Below, one piece after another: positions 15,906-17,263 of a DNA stretch of 17,263 nucleotides (position 1 is the stretch's first letter; each line of letters begins with the position of its first letter). Location of the stretch: contig JALOTI010000003.1 in the NCBI GenBank assembly GCA_025457985.1, forward strand, positions 1-17,263, written 5' to 3'. The notes under the pieces are model-generated. The model was not told the DNA's origin, ran no database searches, and saw nothing but the letters and a program-made list of their open reading frames with translations. Source of the DNA: Leptospira sp. GTDB lineage: Bacteria > Spirochaetota > Leptospiria > Leptospirales > Leptospiraceae. Made by a program: the position numbers and the translations under genes.

Positions 15906-16560
15906 ACTGAGACCGGCGCTCAAATCGAAGAATCTAGGCCTCGCTATAGGTTTCTTTTCTATTAACAGCTGGTTTGTTTGACCAAGCTGCAAGCGTTTAG
16001 TTGATCGGATCGGACGAAAAGCAAATAAAAGAAAGAAAAGAGATATGAACTCAGATGTCATGAATTACCCAACGTGTGCTCGGAAACGTGCTCATCCATT
16101 TCATTCACCCTTGTCGCAGCTAGGCCTAGTTATACACTTATACGCTCTCACACGGAACGCAGGGGTCCCCGAGGCACGAGCCGGTCTCACTTATTTCAAG
16201 GCTGTAGATTTATGGAAAGGCACAATTTGCCAGTCGCCATCCAGCAAAAGGAAAAAAATGTCGCCCTCCATATAGACACATTAACTGGCCTGTGGTCGAG
16301 TGAATGATACGAATTGAAAGTAAACCGTCTTATATTTCCAATATCTCGCATCAATATATTTCTTTGAACAGTATCATATTTCAAGTCAAACATTCAATGA
16401 AATCTTCTGTTGGTTTGTTATTCCTCAATATAATTCCTAGTATAAACGAGACAACCGGTATGCAAGATCGAGTCAAAGTTGTTTGTTTTCATCATTCATA
16501 CTAACGCCATGAAATCAGGTTCTGCAGTTTAGTGCATATACTTATTCGACGTGGGATGAG
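15906..16560. other. Stretch without a supportable gene, unlike the DNA to its left
   Basis: About 650 bp in which all six frames are broken by frequent stops and no frame carries a plausible protein. The longest plus-strand frames (about 65-77 codons near 16,045-16,500) overlap each other, have no ribosome sites and read as low-information sequence. The dense coding of the left 15.9 kb stops abruptly here. The texture (scattered CG dinucleotides, AT-rich spacers, no operon-like packing) suggests non-coding DNA of another genome, possibly eukaryotic. I see no tRNA, terminator, insertion-sequence end or long repeat. Confidence 0.5.
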
Positions 16561-16570
16561 AATACTGAAA

Positions 16571-17089
16571 TTAGTCATCTCCGTTTTCCGTGCCTAAAAT
16601 TGGTCGTAATTTCCACTGTGCCTGGACACAAGATGGACATGAACGTGTCTTTATCCTGGAGGAATTGTAAACTCTGCTGATGGTGCTGTTCACTCCCGTG
16701 TTGATCTGCTCGTCTTGTAAATCTCGCGCCATTTTTACAGCAGCATGAGCTACAGGTGACCGGAAACGAACCACCTCATCTCTCGACGGTTTCTCGTCAT
16801 CACCGGAATTTTTACAGCTCCCTGGTGCTGTTGCCTCTGGTCGTGCCATCGCACCATTTCCCGAGGATTTTAAGACGTTACGGCCGGCGTGCGGTGGTTT
16901 GCACGCGTAATTAGGGCTCCTTAGTGTTGTTGGGTCTGCTGCCCTGACGGTGGACGAGGTTATGAAGGACGCCGGGAGACAGAAGAGGCATGCTGTCGCG
17001 AGTAGCATTAGAAGCCACGAGGAGCGTGGATGGTTGTCCGCTCCGTTGCATCCGTCGCCGTCTTGGCAGCTCTGGACGCAGCCTCTCAC
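16571..17089 (-). other. Open frame in a CpG-rich island, possibly part of a eukaryotic exon; not called as a gene
   Basis: A 172-codon minus-strand frame in a region of clearly higher GC and CG content than its surroundings. It contains a hydrophobic stretch LLMLLATACLFCLPASFITS (residues 27-46) that resembles a secretory signal, then a polar, Ser/Arg/Lys-rich remainder with scattered Cys and no known domain. The nominal start is GTG, and the first in-frame ATG is only just inside the hydrophobic stretch (residue 28). Upstream the frame stays open to about 17,146 with no ATG. On this strand CAG|GTACGTGAG near 17,083-17,096 matches a eukaryotic splice donor. No ribosome site is present. It may be a plant-like secreted small-protein exon, or a chance frame in GC-rich DNA; I cannot decide. 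Confidence 0.25.
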
Positions 17090-17263
17090 GTACCTGCGTC
17101 GATGTAGAAAGAAACCACGGGAGCAATAAGTGAAGTTATTTCTTTCTTATTTTTTTCCAATGTTCAACAACCTAAGCATTCCAAATCTACTCAAGACTTG
17201 CAGCTGACGCATGCAGATTAATTGCACGAAACGCTTCAATCTAAATTCCTGGCTTCAGTTATT
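17090..17263. other. AT-rich right edge, nothing identified
   Basis: The last ~170 bp return to AT-rich, non-coding-looking sequence with a pyrimidine-rich tract at about 17,137-17,158. No gene, promoter pair, hairpin or repeat can be supported. It continues the non-Leptospira-like tail. Confidence 0.35.

Noticed and set aside
16045..16504. Overlapping plus-strand open frames of 66-77 codons in the right tail
   Set aside because: They overlap in different frames, have no ribosome site, no recognisable domain and read as low-information sequence in DNA that looks non-coding.
1..17263. CRISPR array, insertion sequence, integrase, toxin-antitoxin or defence genes
   Set aside because: No regularly spaced repeats, transposase or recombinase motifs, or small paired toxin/antitoxin frames were seen; the left part is ordinary core-type sequence.
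15860..17263. Integrated mobile element explaining the change in composition
   Set aside because: There are no terminal repeats, target duplication, tRNA or element genes near the boundary; a misjoined contig fits better, although the right end is not visible.

Overview
Positions 1 to about 15,860 look like chromosomal DNA of a spirochaete, most likely Leptospira. This rests on protein style: a FapA/DUF342 protein, a 7TMR-DISM sensor fused to a PP2C phosphatase, an Slt-type lytic transglycosylase, a bactofilin, and lineage-type unknown proteins with AT-rich codons and several TTG starts. I inferred the genus from sequence recognition, without any search. The last 1.35-1.4 kb does not look like the same DNA and is probably joined by misassembly or contamination.

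Left block (minus strand, about 10,304 down to 307): seven closely packed genes in one direction. In order of transcription they are a lytic murein transglycosylase, citrate synthase (gltA), a membrane sensor/phosphatase (7TMR-DISM plus SpoIIE-type PP2C), an RlmI-like class I methyltransferase, a TrmH/SpoU RNA 2'-O-methyltransferase, a GT-B glycosyltransferase-like protein resembling the N-terminal half of plant L-arabinokinase, and a FapA/DUF342 protein. From gltA onward the junctions are 24 bp, a 4-bp ATGA overlap, 3 bp, 6 bp and an 8-bp overlap, so they are probably one transcript. The block ends in an 11-bp convergent overlap with the 3' end of a plus-strand gene that enters from the left edge.

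Right block (plus strand, 10,352 to 15,310): it diverges from the transglycosylase across a 47-bp gap. It holds two unrecognised cytosolic proteins joined by a TAATG overlap, a bactofilin, a PdxA-family dehydrogenase starting on the base after the bactofilin stop, a four-helix membrane protein joined by ATGA, and a DegT/DnrJ-type PLP aminotransferase. The bactofilin points to cell shape or envelope organisation, PdxA to PLP synthesis, and DegT to a PLP-dependent sugar aminotransferase. A shared purpose is inference only.

At 15,369 begins a membrane-anchored protein with an EF-hand-like calcium loop. It seems to be cut off where the sequence changes character, around 15,860-15,910. Beyond that there is no convincing bacterial gene. 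There is an AT-rich non-coding stretch, then a CpG-rich island at 16,570-17,110 with a minus-strand open frame that lacks an ATG in its N-terminal part and has a eukaryote-like splice-donor match. I see no CRISPR array, mobile element, tRNA, rRNA or defence system in the window.
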